Below the pieces are notes generated by a model. It saw nothing but the letters and a program-made list of their open reading frames with translations, did no database searches and was not told the DNA's origin. The position numbers and the translations under genes were made by a program. This document shows positions 8,237-17,298 of a DNA stretch of 59,364 nucleotides, one piece after another; positions within the stretch are counted from its first letter, which is position 1; each line of letters begins with the position of its first letter. Origin of the DNA: Acetobacter lovaniensis (GTDB taxonomy: Bacteria > Pseudomonadota > Alphaproteobacteria > Acetobacterales > Acetobacteraceae); assembly GCF_014207635.1 (NCBI RefSeq), contig NZ_JACHIE010000017.1, positions 1 through 59,364 on the forward strand, written 5' to 3'.

Positions 8237-8412
8237 TGAACTGGCCCCTAATTAGCCGGAGAGTAAAATTCTAGGAGGAGAAGCCCTATGGTAGAGAAGA
8301 AGAAAATATCGCGTTATTCGCCTGAATTTGGTGAGTGTGCCTTCTGGGCGAGCATCGATCGGATTACTTGAGCTTATCGGTGGCCTGTCGTGAGATTGGT
8401 GGCAAACGTGGC
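8237..8412 (+). pseudogene. IS3-family element remnant: left end and broken orfA
   Basis: The segment starts with TGAACTGGCCCC, a typical IS3-type terminal repeat. A strong AGGAGGAG then precedes ATG 8288, and the first codons read MVEKKKISRYSPEF, the start of an IS3-type OrfA. The frame soon breaks: the expected continuation (GEHRSDYLSLSVACREIGGKR) is in another frame, and the element is cut at ~8412 by IS5-type DNA. It is non-functional. Confidence 0.6.
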
Positions 8413-8743
8413 CGCTTAGACTCAGGACTCATAGCTAGAACATGACGGTTGCGGCGAGGCAGATGGCCAAGAAGAAGACGGTGGGGCATCAGTCATAGCG
8501 TGTTGTGACCCGTCTCCAGTCCTTGAGCCTCCCGAACATGATTTCGATACGGTTGTGTCGTTTGTATTTCCGTTTGTCGTATTTTGCCGGTTTCCGGCGG
8601 GATTTCCGTTCCGGAATGCAGAGTTTGATCCCTTTCTCCTCCAGGGCATGCACTGAACCAGAGATATTGCCCCGTGGAATGCCCTCGATTTGAAGTAACC
8701 GGCTCACTCGCTCCGTCATAGACACGGAAGGGCCTGTCTGCAT
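8413..8743 (-). pseudogene. IS5-family transposase remnant A (IS1031-like)
   Basis: The minus strand encodes KYDKRKYKRHNRIEIMFGR followed by LKDWRRVTTRYD, the C-terminal DDE region (with the catalytic Glu in RIEIMFGRLKDWR) of IS1031-like IS5 transposases. The following CPTVFF-LAICLAATVMF stretch is interrupted by stops and the N-terminal parts are scattered over frames. It is a degraded 3' half only, inserted into or next to the IS3 remnant. Confidence 0.75.
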
Positions 8744-9100
8744 TCAGCGTAGCCGCATGACAACGTATGCGAGGTGGACGCACTCCATGCAGGTCGTGAG
8801 TGTCTTTTCGTATCGCAGGGCGATTCTTCGGAAGCGTTTGAGTTTATTGAAGAAGCACTTGATCTGAGTGGTTGCACCGAGTTCATCAGCGATGAAGGCG
8901 TGCAGAGGATCAGCATCTTATGCGGCGTCGGCGATGACGTGGCCGACTCCCTGCACACCAGACAGAAGCGTCTCCGTCTGCGGTCGATCGCCGTATTATC
9001 CCGGCGTCGGGTGAATGCGTAGCGGCAGGCTGATCGCATCGACGATCGCGTGGGGTTTGGTCGTCAGCCTGTCACGCGAACGACCGATGAACGGTCTCAC
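8744..9100 (-). pseudogene. IS5-family transposase remnant B (IS427-like)
   Basis: The minus strand has GRSRDRLTTKPHAIVDA, then after stops LLSGVQGVGHVIADAA and DADPLHAFIADELGA, and finally CFFNKLKRFRRIALRYEKT up to a stop at 8744-8746. These are the ordered motifs of an IS427-type IS5 transposase, but with at least two frame breaks or stops. It differs from remnant A, and its tail matches the type seen at the left window edge. Confidence 0.72.
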
Positions 9101-9241
9101 ACCCCACGAATACATCTGCAAGATATGGACTTCAGAGCCGGAAAAATTCATCATCAATCCATCAAATCCCGGGTCTAAACACTTAACCCCACCGATGTTG
9201 CGTTCGTGCGCAGGCATCCGACGCCAAAACGGAGGAACCCC

Positions 9242-9763
9242 ATGCCTATGTTTAAAGTTTTTGTATCTTCCTGTCTGTTTGCAATAATGCCTTTTGTCGT
9301 CACGGGCAGCATAGCCCCGGCACAGGCGCAGAGCGGCATTGTCCGGCATAATGAGGCCGCATATCCCATTGCCTCCGCCATTGAGGTGCCCGCAGGATAT
9401 TCCACCGTTTACGTAAGCGGCATTGGTGCCCCGATCACCAACCCCGCAGCCCCGGCCAAAAGTGTGGAGGCATATGGCTCCATGGCAACACAGACGGAGG
9501 AAAGCCTGAAGCGGATTAAGGATATTCTCAGGGATATGGGGGTGGGCATGGGAGATGTGGTGCAGATGCATGTTTTTATGATCGCGGATGCACAGACCAA
9601 AAAGATGGATTTTGAGGGTATGATGCAAGGTTACACAAAATTTTTTGGCACAAGGGATCAGCCTAACCTGCCGGTCAGGTCAGCTTTTGGGGTGGCGCAA
9701 CTGTCCAGACCCGGTTGGCTGGTGGAAATTGAGGTTGTGGCAGCCAAGCCCCCTCATCACTGA
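9242..9763 (+). CDS. Exported RidA/YjgF/Rid-family protein
   Basis: The 173-residue protein has a cleavable signal peptide (MFKVFVSSCLFAIMPFVVTG, Ala-rich end AQAQ at ~30), followed by a Rid domain: VYVSGIGA, TQTEESLKRIKDILRDMG, VVQMHVFM and AFGVAQLSRPGWLVEIEVVA. Cytosolic RidA hydrolyses reactive enamine/imine intermediates; exported members of the family are common in Proteobacteria and their substrates are unclear. The catalytic Arg of RidA falls near LPVRSAFGV. The start at ATG 9242 is chosen because GGAGG (9231-9235) lies six bases upstream; longer upstream frames enter the IS remnant. Confidence 0.85.
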   Translation: MPMFKVFVSSCLFAIMPFVVTGSIAPAQAQSGIVRHNEAAYPIASAIEVPAGYSTVYVSGIGAPITNPAAPAKSVEAYGSMATQTEESLKRIKDILRDMGVGMGDVVQMHVFMIADAQTKKMDFEGMMQGYTKFFGTRDQPNLPVRSAFGVAQLSRPGWLVEIEVVAAKPPHH

Positions 9764-9803
9764 TCCAGCCTGCGCACAGGCAGGGACCGTGCGTGCCCTT
9801 GCA

Positions 9804-10826
9804 CTATTTTAATACTGGGTAATGGCAGGCTACCCTATGGTTGGGCGCAATTTGCGTTAAGGTCGGGGCTTCGTTCTGGCAGCGGGTTTGCACAGCCGGG
9901 CAACGGGTATGAAAGCGGCAGCCTGAAGGTTTGTTAACAGGGCTTGGAATTTCTCCACGCAAAGGCGCATGCCTTGCAGCCCCCACAATCGGGCGGGGCA
10001 CGGCTTGCGTCAGGGCTATGGTGTAGGGGTGGGCCGGGTTGTGCAGAACGGTATCTGTCTCCCCCAGTTCCACAATCGCACCAAGATACATGACCGCCAC
10101 TCGGGTGGATATCTGCCGGACCACGGCAAGGTCATGGGCAATAAAAACATAGGTCAGGCCGAGGCTTTTTTGTAAATCTGCAAACAGGTTGACAATCTGG
10201 GCCTGAACCGAAACATCCAGAGCCGAAACAGGTTCATCCGCCACCACAAGGCGGGGGGAGAGCACCAGAGCGCGGGCAATGTTAATGCGCTGGCGCTGCC
10301 CACCCGAAAATTCGTGCGGGTAGCGCTCCAGCGCCGCACGGGGCAGGCTGACCAGTTCCATCAGTTCTTCCAGCCTGTGTGCTATGGTCATGGGTGTATG
10401 TTTGCGCCCATCCGGTGTGCGGTGAACCCGCAGGGGTTCTGCCAGCAGGTCCCCGATCCGCCTGCGGGGATTAAGGGATGCGTAGGAGTCTTGAAACACC
10501 ATCTGCATCTGCTGGCGCAGGGGGCGCAAAATACGCTCGGGCAGGCGCGTTATATCCTGACCATCAAAAACAATCTGACCGGCAGACACATCATTAAGCC
10601 GCAGCAGGCAGCGCCCCAGTGTGGACTTGCCGCAACCGGATTCCCCTACAAGACCCAGCACCTCGCCGGGCATAACGGTAAAGGAGACGCCATCTACCGC
10701 CCGGAGTGTTTGCCCGTGTCTGAGGCTGTAGGTCTTGTAAACATCCCTTACCGCCAGCAAAGGCTGCGTTGCATCTGAAGATGAGCGAAGAGGAGCCGCC
10801 TGCACGGTGGGGGAAGGGAACTGCAT
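9804..10826 (-). CDS. Oligopeptide/dipeptide ABC transporter ATP-binding protein (OppF/DppF-like)
   Basis: This 340-residue ATPase energises peptide import. Walker A is GESGCGKST, the signature is FSGGQRQR, Walker B is [11 protein letters not shown], followed by the H-loop FIAHDLAVV. The C-terminal oligopeptide_HPY-like region has CRFHTRCP. An upstream in-frame Met exists, but ATG 10826 follows the restored stop of the preceding oppD by a few bases and fits translational coupling. It is the last gene of the minus-strand operon oppC-oppB-oppD-oppF. Substrate could be peptides, nickel or glutathione; the absent binding protein prevents a call. Confidence 0.85.
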   Translation of the reverse strand: MQFPSPTVQAAPLRSSSDATQPLLAVRDVYKTYSLRHGQTLRAVDGVSFTVMPGEVLGLVGESGCGKSTLGRCLLRLNDVSAGQIVFDGQDITRLPERILRPLRQQMQMVFQDSYASLNPRRRIGDLLAEPLRVHRTPDGRKHTPMTIAHRLEELMELVSLPRAALERYPHEFSGGQRQRINIARALVLSPRLVVADEPVSALDVSVQAQIVNLFADLQKSLGLTYVFIAHDLAVVRQISTRVAVMYLGAIVELGETDTVLHNPAHPYTIALTQAVPRPIVGAARHAPLRGEIPSPVNKPSGCRFHTRCPAVQTRCQNEAPTLTQIAPNHRVACHYPVLK

Positions 10827-10834
10827 GGGGCTTC

Positions 10835-11871
10835 TCACAGAACAGGTGTTGTGCTGGAGCAAAAGCGCTTGGGGAGGGGATTCCCTTCCTTGGGCAGCAC
10901 GCAGGCAACCTTATGCGCCGGGCCAACCGTGCAAAACGCGGGGGGGGTGCAGGCAGGCAGGAGGCATGGGTGTAAGTGCAGCGTGGTGCAAAGGCGCAGC
11001 CTGTCGGGCGCTCCAGAGGTTGGGGGGGCGCGCCGGGAATGGCTGGCAGTCTGGTCGGGCGTGGGCCGTTCATGGGCGGGATGGAGGCTAAAAGAGCTGC
11101 TGTGTAGGGGTGCTGAGGGTGAGCAAACAGGTCTTGCGTGGTACCTGTTTCCGCCGCCCGGCCGGAATACAGGACTAATGTGCTATCGCAAGTTTCGGCC
11201 ACCACACCCATATCGTGCGTGATCAGCAGGACAGAGGAACCATAGGTAGTACGCAGCCTGCGCATGAGATCCAGAATCTGGGCCTGTACGGTTACGTCCA
11301 GTGCTGTGGTGGGTTCATCCGCGATCAGCAGGGACGGGTTGCAGGAGAGCGCCATGGCGATCATGGCGCGCTGGCGCAGCCCGCCAGAGAGCTGATGCGG
11401 GTATCTGTTGGCGGTATTGGCGGGGTCTGGCACCCCCATTTCCCCCAGTAGTTCTACCGTGCGGGTGCGGGCCTGCCTGCGGGAGAGGCTTTGGTGGGCA
11501 CGTAACTGCTCATCAATCTGCCAGCCAATGGTGTAAACGGGGGTAAAGGCGGTCATCGGGTCCTGGAAAATCATGGCGATTTCCCGGCCACGCAGAGCAC
11601 GCATCTGTTTGCCTGACAGGCCAAGCAGGTCCTGCCCCTTAAAGCGGGCGAAGCCGCTCACATGCACGCCGGGCGCATCAATCAGCCCCATAAGGGCCAT
11701 GGCTGTAACGGATTTGCCTGACCCGGATTCCCCCACCAGCCCCAGTATTTCCTGCTCACCAATGCTGAAGGACAGGTTCTCCACAATAGGGATGACCTGC
11801 CCGCGTGAGGTAAAGCTCACGCACAGATCGTGCACATCCAGCAACGGGGGGGAGGGCGTGTTAGTGGGCAT
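10835..11871 (-). CDS. Oligopeptide/dipeptide ABC transporter ATP-binding protein (OppD/DppD-like), frameshifted near the C-terminus
   Basis: The ATPase core is complete: Walker [10 protein letters not shown], signature [12 protein letters not shown], Walker [14 protein letters not shown]-loop [12 protein letters not shown] 11871 overlaps the end of oppB. In the C-terminal oligopeptide_HPY region the frame as written runs [19 protein letters not shown] and then into unrelated sequence over oppF, to a stop at 10594. Adding one base in the run of eight G (10940-10947, C on the coding strand) restores the expected ending: [20 protein letters not shown], with a stop at 10835-10837. So there is a one-base deletion or a sequencing error here. 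The ATPase domain itself is unaffected. Confidence 0.82.
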
Positions 11872-12835
11872 CGCGCACCCTTGGGTCAAGAAAAAGATAG
11901 GCCGCATCCACCAGAGCATTGGCCAGCACCACAAATACGGCCGAATACATGACCGTGGCCATGATCAGGGGCAGATCAAGGCTGTTGAGCGCCTGATAGG
12001 TCAGGCGGCCCACACCGGGCAGGCCAAAAACAACCTCTGTCAGCAATGCGCCCCCACCGACAAGCTGAGCAAAGTCCATGCCAAAGAGCGAAACAAAGGT
12101 TATAAGCGCTGTGCGCAGGCCATGGCGGAGCAGGATACGGGTAGGGGACAACCCTTTGGCACGGGCGGTGCGTATGAAGTCCTCCCCCATAATCGCTACC
12201 AGATCAGCCCGTAAAATCCGGCTGTAAATGCCAACAAACATGACTGCCAGCACGCACCACGGAATAACCAGCGCTAAAAACCAGCCGCATGGACTTTGGG
12301 TAAAAGGCACATATCCCAGCCCCGGCACCCAGGAAAACAGCCATGTATCGTGGTAACGGTTCTGGGTGATCAGGTTAACAACCTGCCCAAGCCAGAAAAC
12401 GGGAATGGAAATGCCAACCAGCCCGGCCATCATGAGTGTGCGGTCAATCCATGACCCTTTGCACGCAGCGGCAACAACTCCCATGCCAATGGACAGCACC
12501 ACCCAAATAACAGCGGCTCCGCTTACCAGCGAGAGGGTTACAGGGGCCGCCCGCATGATTTCGGGCACAACCAGTTCACCCCGGTTGGCGTAGCTTGCCA
12601 GATCACGGGTGATGAACAGTTTTTTCATCATAATGGCGTATTGTACGGGCAAGGGGCGGTCAAAACCGTATTCCTTACGGACTTTTTCCATGGTCTGGGG
12701 GGCGGCATTGCGCCCTGCAATACGGGCCGTGGGGTCTGCTCCGGGTGTTGCAAAAAAAACGGCAAACACCAGTGCGGAAATACCGAACAGAACAAAAACC
12801 GTCTGACCCAGACGGCGCAGGAGGGGCATGATCAT
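11861..12835 (-). CDS. Peptide ABC transporter permease (OppB/DppB-like)
   Basis: The 324-residue inner-membrane permease has an N-terminal helix (LGQTVFVLFGISALVFAVFF), the DppB/OppB N-terminal region with TARIAGRNAA, and the BPD_transp_1 domain with about six helices. The EAA-like loop is IRTARAKGLSPTRILLRHGL. Starts ATG 12835, with AGGAAGGA upstream. Its last codons overlap the oppD start. It pairs with oppC, 15 bp upstream. Confidence 0.88.
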   Translation of the reverse strand: MIMPLLRRLGQTVFVLFGISALVFAVFFATPGADPTARIAGRNAAPQTMEKVRKEYGFDRPLPVQYAIMMKKLFITRDLASYANRGELVVPEIMRAAPVTLSLVSGAAVIWVVLSIGMGVVAAACKGSWIDRTLMMAGLVGISIPVFWLGQVVNLITQNRYHDTWLFSWVPGLGYVPFTQSPCGWFLALVIPWCVLAVMFVGIYSRILRADLVAIMGEDFIRTARAKGLSPTRILLRHGLRTALITFVSLFGMDFAQLVGGGALLTEVVFGLPGVGRLTYQALNSLDLPLIMATVMYSAVFVVLANALVDAAYLFLDPRVRDAH

Positions 12836-12850
12836 GGTCTGTCCTTCCTC

Positions 12851-13858
12851 CTATTCCCGCCGGGAAGCATCGCGCACATCCAGCGCATCACGCAGGCCAT
12901 CGCCCAGAATGTTCAGGGCAAGCACTACGGCCACAATGGCCAGACCGGGGGCAATGGCCACCATGGGGCGGGTGTAAATCAACCCCTCACCATCCAGAAT
13001 GATGGTCCCCCAAGAAGCCGCCGGGGCCTGCACACCAATGGAGAGGAAAGACAGAGCACTTTCCGCCAGCAGCGCCATGGCCATAAGCAGTGGCCCCATA
13101 ACCACAAGCGTTGTGCTGACATTGGGCAGAATGTCGCGCAGTACAATACGCCACCGGGGTACGCCAAGGCATCTGGCCGCAGTCACAAATTCGGCCTGAC
13201 GCAGCGCAATAACGCGCCCGCGCACCGGGCGTGCGGCATAGGGTACATACACCAGTGCAATAATTACAATGGGAATAAGCAGGTTGTCGGCCTCTATAAC
13301 AAAAGGTCCGATCCGTAGGCCCGAGGTAATTGTGACAATGGAGAGCGATATGGCGAACAGGTAAACAGGAACGGCCCACATAATATCCATCAACCGGGAT
13401 AGGACCATATCTGTCACCCCGCCAAAAAAACCGGCGGCAATCCCAACAGTTCCGGCCATAACAAGGCAGAGTACCGCAGCACTGAAGGAAATAAGCAGGG
13501 AGTTCCGCCCCCCATAGAGCAGCCGGGCCATAATGTCGCGTCCCTGACTGTCTGCCCCTAACAGGTAAGCTGTGTGCCCGGTGGGGCCAATGGGGCTAAG
13601 CCCCAGATGCAGCGGGTTGTCGTTGGGCTGCATGATGTCCGTTTCCTGCCCGTTGAGCATAATGGTGCCTGCAACGTTGGATACAAACGGGTCAGTATGG
13701 GCAACGTGACGGGCATAAAACGGTGCACACAGGCTTGCCACCACAATAAAGGCAAGAACCGCAACCGAGGCAAGTGCCGCGCGGTTGCGCAGCAATGACC
13801 GCAGCGCGCTGGCCCATGGGCCAGCAGAAGGTCTGTGCGTGTTAGATGGCTTTGTCAT
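12851..13858 (-). CDS. Peptide ABC transporter permease (OppC/DppC-like)
   Basis: This second transmembrane subunit (335 residues from ATG 13858; an in-frame GTG at 13897 would add 13) has an N-terminal OppC_N helix (ALASVAVLAFIVVASLCAPF) and the family insert LGADSQGRDIMARLLYGGR. The EAA loop is FVTAARCLGVPRWRIVLRDIL, with SFLSIGVQAPAASWG near the C-terminus. It opens the opp operon; no substrate-binding protein gene (oppA/dppA) precedes it, since an ABC-F gene lies directly upstream. Confidence 0.87.
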   Translation of the reverse strand: MTKPSNTHRPSAGPWASALRSLLRNRAALASVAVLAFIVVASLCAPFYARHVAHTDPFVSNVAGTIMLNGQETDIMQPNDNPLHLGLSPIGPTGHTAYLLGADSQGRDIMARLLYGGRNSLLISFSAAVLCLVMAGTVGIAAGFFGGVTDMVLSRLMDIMWAVPVYLFAISLSIVTITSGLRIGPFVIEADNLLIPIVIIALVYVPYAARPVRGRVIALRQAEFVTAARCLGVPRWRIVLRDILPNVSTTLVVMGPLLMAMALLAESALSFLSIGVQAPAASWGTIILDGEGLIYTRPMVAIAPGLAIVAVVLALNILGDGLRDALDVRDASRRE

Positions 13859-13929
13859 CGTGCCTGCATTTATCAGGTCCTCAAGGGGTAAAGTCACCTT
13901 GTGGTGTTACGCGGGGAGCGCGGGCAGGG

Positions 13930-15744
13930 TCAGCTCTGCTCCGTCAGTAATGCTTCACGCTTCATTTCCAGTTCAAGCCACTGTTCTTCGCATTCAGCCA
14001 GTCTGGCCTCAATTTTCTGAAGCTCGGTGGAGTGCCGGTCAAACGCTTTGGGGTCTTTGCTATACAGATCGGGGTCCGCCATGCTGGTGCGGTGTGTCTG
14101 GGCCTTGGCTTCCAGTTTTTCCATTTCCAGCGGTAGGTTGTCCAGCGCATACTGGTCTTTGTAACTTAGTTTGCGGGTGGCTTGCCGGGCAGCCTGCTCA
14201 CGCGGTTTTGCTGGTTCGGAAGTGGGGACAACGGGGGCTGTTTCCAACGGTTGCAGGTTCCGCTGCACCAGCATGTCGCTGTAGCCACCGGCATATTCCA
14301 CCCATGCACCTCCGCCTTCGGCCACCAGCACGGATGTGGCAATACGGTCCAGAAAATCACGGTCATGGCTGACCAGCAGAACCGTGCCGGGGTAGGTGCT
14401 GAGCATATCTTGCAGGATATCCAGCGTTTCCAGGTCCAGATCGTTGGTTGGTTCGTCCAGAACCAGCAGGTTGGATGGCTTTGCCAGTGCGCAGGCCAGC
14501 ATCAGGCGGCCCCGTTCCCCGCCAGACAGAGCGCTAACAGGGGTGCGCGCCTGCTCGGGGCGGAACAGGAAGTCCTTCATGTAGCCAATAACATGGCGCT
14601 TTTCATCCCCGATCTGCACCATATCTCCCCCCCCATCGGTCAGGGTTTCGGCCAGAGTACGTTCGGGGTTAAGGGAGCGGCGTTGCTGGTCCAGTGTGAC
14701 CATGCTTAGGGACGGGCCAAGGTTAATGGTGCCACTATCTGGCTGGTCACCCCCGGTTAGCAGGCGCAGCAGGGTGGTTTTGCCCGCGCCGTTGGCCCCC
14801 ACAACGCCCAACCTGTCCCCGCGCAGGACACGCAGGTTCAGGTTCTGGATTACGCATTTGTCCCCCCACGCCTTGTTCACGTCCTCCGCCACAGCCACAA
14901 GGCGGCTGGAGGTGGAGGCGGACTGGGCATTGAGAGTAACCGTGCCCGGAGCACGCACCGCATCGCGCCGGGCTGTGCGCAGGGCGGCCAGTTCGCGCAC
15001 ACGGCGCACGTTGCGTTTGCGGCGGGCTGTTACGCCGTAGCGCATCCAGTCCTCTTCCCGCGCAATCTGGCGGTCCAGCTTGTGAGCGTCGCGCTCTTCC
15101 TGTTCCAGCACGTCTTCGCGCCAGGATTCAAAGCGGTCAAACCCCTCATCCAGCCTGCGGGTTATGCCCCGGTCCAGCCAGACCACGGAGCGAGAAAGGG
15201 TGGAGAGTAGCCGCCGGTCATGGCTGATCATGATCATGGCCGAGCCAAGGCTGAGCAGTTCGCGCTCCAGCCACTCAATGGTTGGCATGTCCAGATGGTT
15301 GGTTGGCTCATCAAGCAGCAGCACATCAGGGGCTGCGGCCAGCACGCCCGCAATGGCGCAGCGGCGGACCTCCCCACCTGAAAGATGCGCCGTGTTTTCC
15401 GCCCCGGTCAGGCCAAGGGCATCCAGCATGGGGCCGGTACGCCATTCCATGTTGGGGTCTGCAATCTGGGCGGCAACATAGTCGGCTGTTGTTGCATATG
15501 CGCTCAGATCTGGTTCTTGGGGGAGGTAACGCAATGAGGCACCGGGCTGCAGAAAGACGCTACCGCCATCTGGCTGAATAAGACCCGCGGCGATTTTGAG
15601 CAAAGTGGATTTGCCCGAGCCGTTCCGCCCGACCAGGCAGACGCGCTCGCCCTTGCCAACGGCAAACCCTGCGCCATCAAGGAGCGGTTTGCCACCAAGG
15701 GTTAGGGTAATATCCTGCAAATGAAGTAGGGGGGGTAGCGCCAT
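13930..15744 (-). CDS. uup: ABC-F family ATPase (Uup-like)
   Basis: This 604-residue soluble protein has two ABC domains and no membrane helices. Domain 1 has GRNGSGKST, LSGGEVRRC and LLLDEPTNHLD; domain 2 has GANGAGKTT, LSGGERGRL and LVLDEPTNDLD, joined by a charged linker (~220-280). A C-terminal coiled coil (~residues 545-604, rich in E, K and L: LPLEMEKLEAK...ECEEQWLELE) is the Uup CTD type. Such proteins act on ribosomes or on branched DNA intermediates. Length fits Uup (~630). It lies 65 bp downstream of phyR and upstream of the opp genes, without obvious functional link. Confidence 0.88.
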   Translation of the reverse strand: MALPPLLHLQDITLTLGGKPLLDGAGFAVGKGERVCLVGRNGSGKSTLLKIAAGLIQPDGGSVFLQPGASLRYLPQEPDLSAYATTADYVAAQIADPNMEWRTGPMLDALGLTGAENTAHLSGGEVRRCAIAGVLAAAPDVLLLDEPTNHLDMPTIEWLERELLSLGSAMIMISHDRRLLSTLSRSVVWLDRGITRRLDEGFDRFESWREDVLEQEERDAHKLDRQIAREEDWMRYGVTARRKRNVRRVRELAALRTARRDAVRAPGTVTLNAQSASTSSRLVAVAEDVNKAWGDKCVIQNLNLRVLRGDRLGVVGANGAGKTTLLRLLTGGDQPDSGTINLGPSLSMVTLDQQRRSLNPERTLAETLTDGGGDMVQIGDEKRHVIGYMKDFLFRPEQARTPVSALSGGERGRLMLACALAKPSNLLVLDEPTNDLDLETLDILQDMLSTYPGTVLLVSHDRDFLDRIATSVLVAEGGGAWVEYAGGYSDMLVQRNLQPLETAPVVPTSEPAKPREQAARQATRKLSYKDQYALDNLPLEMEKLEAKAQTHRTSMADPDLYSKDPKAFDRHSTELQKIEARLAECEEQWLELEMKREALLTEQS

Positions 15745-15809
15745 AACAGATTGCCAGCCGTTCCAGAATAAGGTCGATCAAGGTTTCTGGCAGCTTTTTA
15801 CCCAACAAA

Positions 15810-16559
15810 TCAGGTCTGAGCTACACCCATACTGCTTACGGCCTGATAGGTGGCAACGGCAAGGGTTAAGGGGTCAAACGGCTTGGTAATGACAAAACTG
15901 GGTTCCAGCTTTTCGCCCGTCAGCAGCCGCTCGGGGTAGGCCGTTACGTAAATGACGGGTACCTTAAAGCTAGCCGTAATTTCAGCCACCGCCGCCATGC
16001 CATCCCCTCCCGGACCAAGGTTGATGTCCGCCAGAATAAGGCCCGGCCGGGTTTGTGCGGCAAGTTGCACGGCATCGGCCTGCGTGTGGGCAATGCCTGC
16101 AACCTTGTGGCCACACTGCATGACCAGCAGTTCAATATCCATGGCAATAATGGGTTCGTCTTCAATAATCAGGACGGAGGTCTGCACCCCTTTGTGGAGC
16201 TGCTTCTGCGCGCTTTCCAGCTCTTGTGCGGCCTGATCGTGGGGCAGGCCGATAATTCTCGCCGCCGTTTCCACACTGATTTCTTCCAGCGTAGTCAGCA
16301 GCAGCAACTGCCGCTGTGTGGAGGAAAGTCCCGGCCCCTGGGTGCTTCTGTGTGTTTCATCCGTAGCATAAAGACGCGAGATGGCCTGATAAAGCTGGAG
16401 CAGGGGGGTAAACCCCTCCGCCGGGGGTTGGGAGGTCAGGCCCCTCAGGCTTTGTGCTACCAGCAGATCGCCCTCGGGCTGGTTGCCTGTCAGGGCGCGT
16501 GCATAACGTCTGCCATAAGGGAGAGCCCGGATCAGCCCGTCACGCAGTGACTCTGACAT
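15810..16559 (-). CDS. phyR: PhyR-type general stress response regulator
   Basis: The 249-residue protein has the PhyR architecture: an N-terminal sigma-factor-like domain (~1-120) and a C-terminal receiver (~127-245). Receiver residues are E133/D134 (acid pocket), D178 (phospho-acceptor in LADINLG), T206 and K226 (TKPF). When phosphorylated, PhyR sequesters the anti-sigma factor NepR and frees the EcfG sigma factor. The start at ATG 16559 follows AAGGAG; longer upstream frames lack this. It is divergent from two EcfG-like genes, nepR and a kinase gene, so the whole partner-switching set is together. Confidence 0.93.
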   Translation of the reverse strand: MSESLRDGLIRALPYGRRYARALTGNQPEGDLLVAQSLRGLTSQPPAEGFTPLLQLYQAISRLYATDETHRSTQGPGLSSTQRQLLLLTTLEEISVETAARIIGLPHDQAAQELESAQKQLHKGVQTSVLIIEDEPIIAMDIELLVMQCGHKVAGIAHTQADAVQLAAQTRPGLILADINLGPGGDGMAAVAEITASFKVPVIYVTAYPERLLTGEKLEPSFVITKPFDPLTLAVATYQAVSSMGVAQT

Positions 16560-16704
16560 GACAAATCTCCTTATGATTAGGTCATGATGAAAACATACGA
16601 TAAGGCAATGATGCCACGGAGCGGCGTTTGCCGAAAGGGGATGAATCCTGATTAACACACCAAATCCCGATCAGGGCGAGGCGCGTTCACCTTTTAGGGT
16701 AGAA

Positions 16705-17172
16705 TTGCTGGCGCTTTTGCCATCCCTGCGCGGCTTTGCGCGTTTTTTGGCGCGCGACCCCGCTTTGGCAGATGATCTGGTGCAGGAAACCGTTTTGCGC
16801 GCGCTGGACCGTATGGCGCAGTATGAGGCCGGTACAAGCCTGAAGGCATGGTGTTTTACCATCCTGCGCAACCTTTTTCTGGAGCAGCGGCGGCGCGGTA
16901 AAAAAGAGCGTGAGGTGCTGGCCAATTACGGGCAGCATCCACAGCAACGGGCCGTGCCCTCAGCAGATGGGCGGCAGGAAGTGCACGAGCTTGAAGCCCT
17001 GCTCTGGCAGCTTACGCCGCTTTTGCGTGAGGCACTGGTGCTTATTGGTGCACAGGGCATGACCTATGCCGAGGCGGCAGAGATTTGCGCGGTGGATGTC
17101 GGGACCATCAAGGCCCGTGTGTCCCGCGCTCGAACCATGCTGCACAAACTTGCGCAGCCGCAGGCGGAATAG
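16705..17172 (+). CDS. ECF sigma factor, EcfG-like (first copy)
   Basis: The 155-residue protein has sigma region 2 (ALADDLVQETVLRALDRM, SLKAWCFTILRN) and region 4 (LREALVLIGAQGMTYAEAAEI, GTIKARVSRARTML), as in EcfG general-stress sigma factors (ECF15). No in-frame ATG exists. TTG 16705 has AGGG six bases upstream, but the frame stays open to 16645 and reads INTPNPDQGEARSPFRVEL, which could be the true N-terminus from CTG 16648 or ATT 16651. Divergent from phyR. It stands 126 bp before a second EcfG-like gene. Confidence 0.85.
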   Translation: MLALLPSLRGFARFLARDPALADDLVQETVLRALDRMAQYEAGTSLKAWCFTILRNLFLEQRRRGKKEREVLANYGQHPQQRAVPSADGRQEVHELEALLWQLTPLLREALVLIGAQGMTYAEAAEICAVDVGTIKARVSRARTMLHKLAQPQAE

Positions 17173-17298
17173 GGTCGCCGGGGCCTGTGAGGGTTACGTG
17201 CTCTCGGTTTCGTGATTACAAAAAATGCATCCGGATGTAACCTTGGCGGGGTCTTGTTCATTGCTCCCATAAAACGGAAGAAGAGCGGAGTAAAAACA

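Noticed and set aside
10594..10834. C-terminal extension of OppD over oppF
   Set aside because: The extra residues are an out-of-frame reading of oppF caused by the G-run shift; they match no ABC transporter ending.
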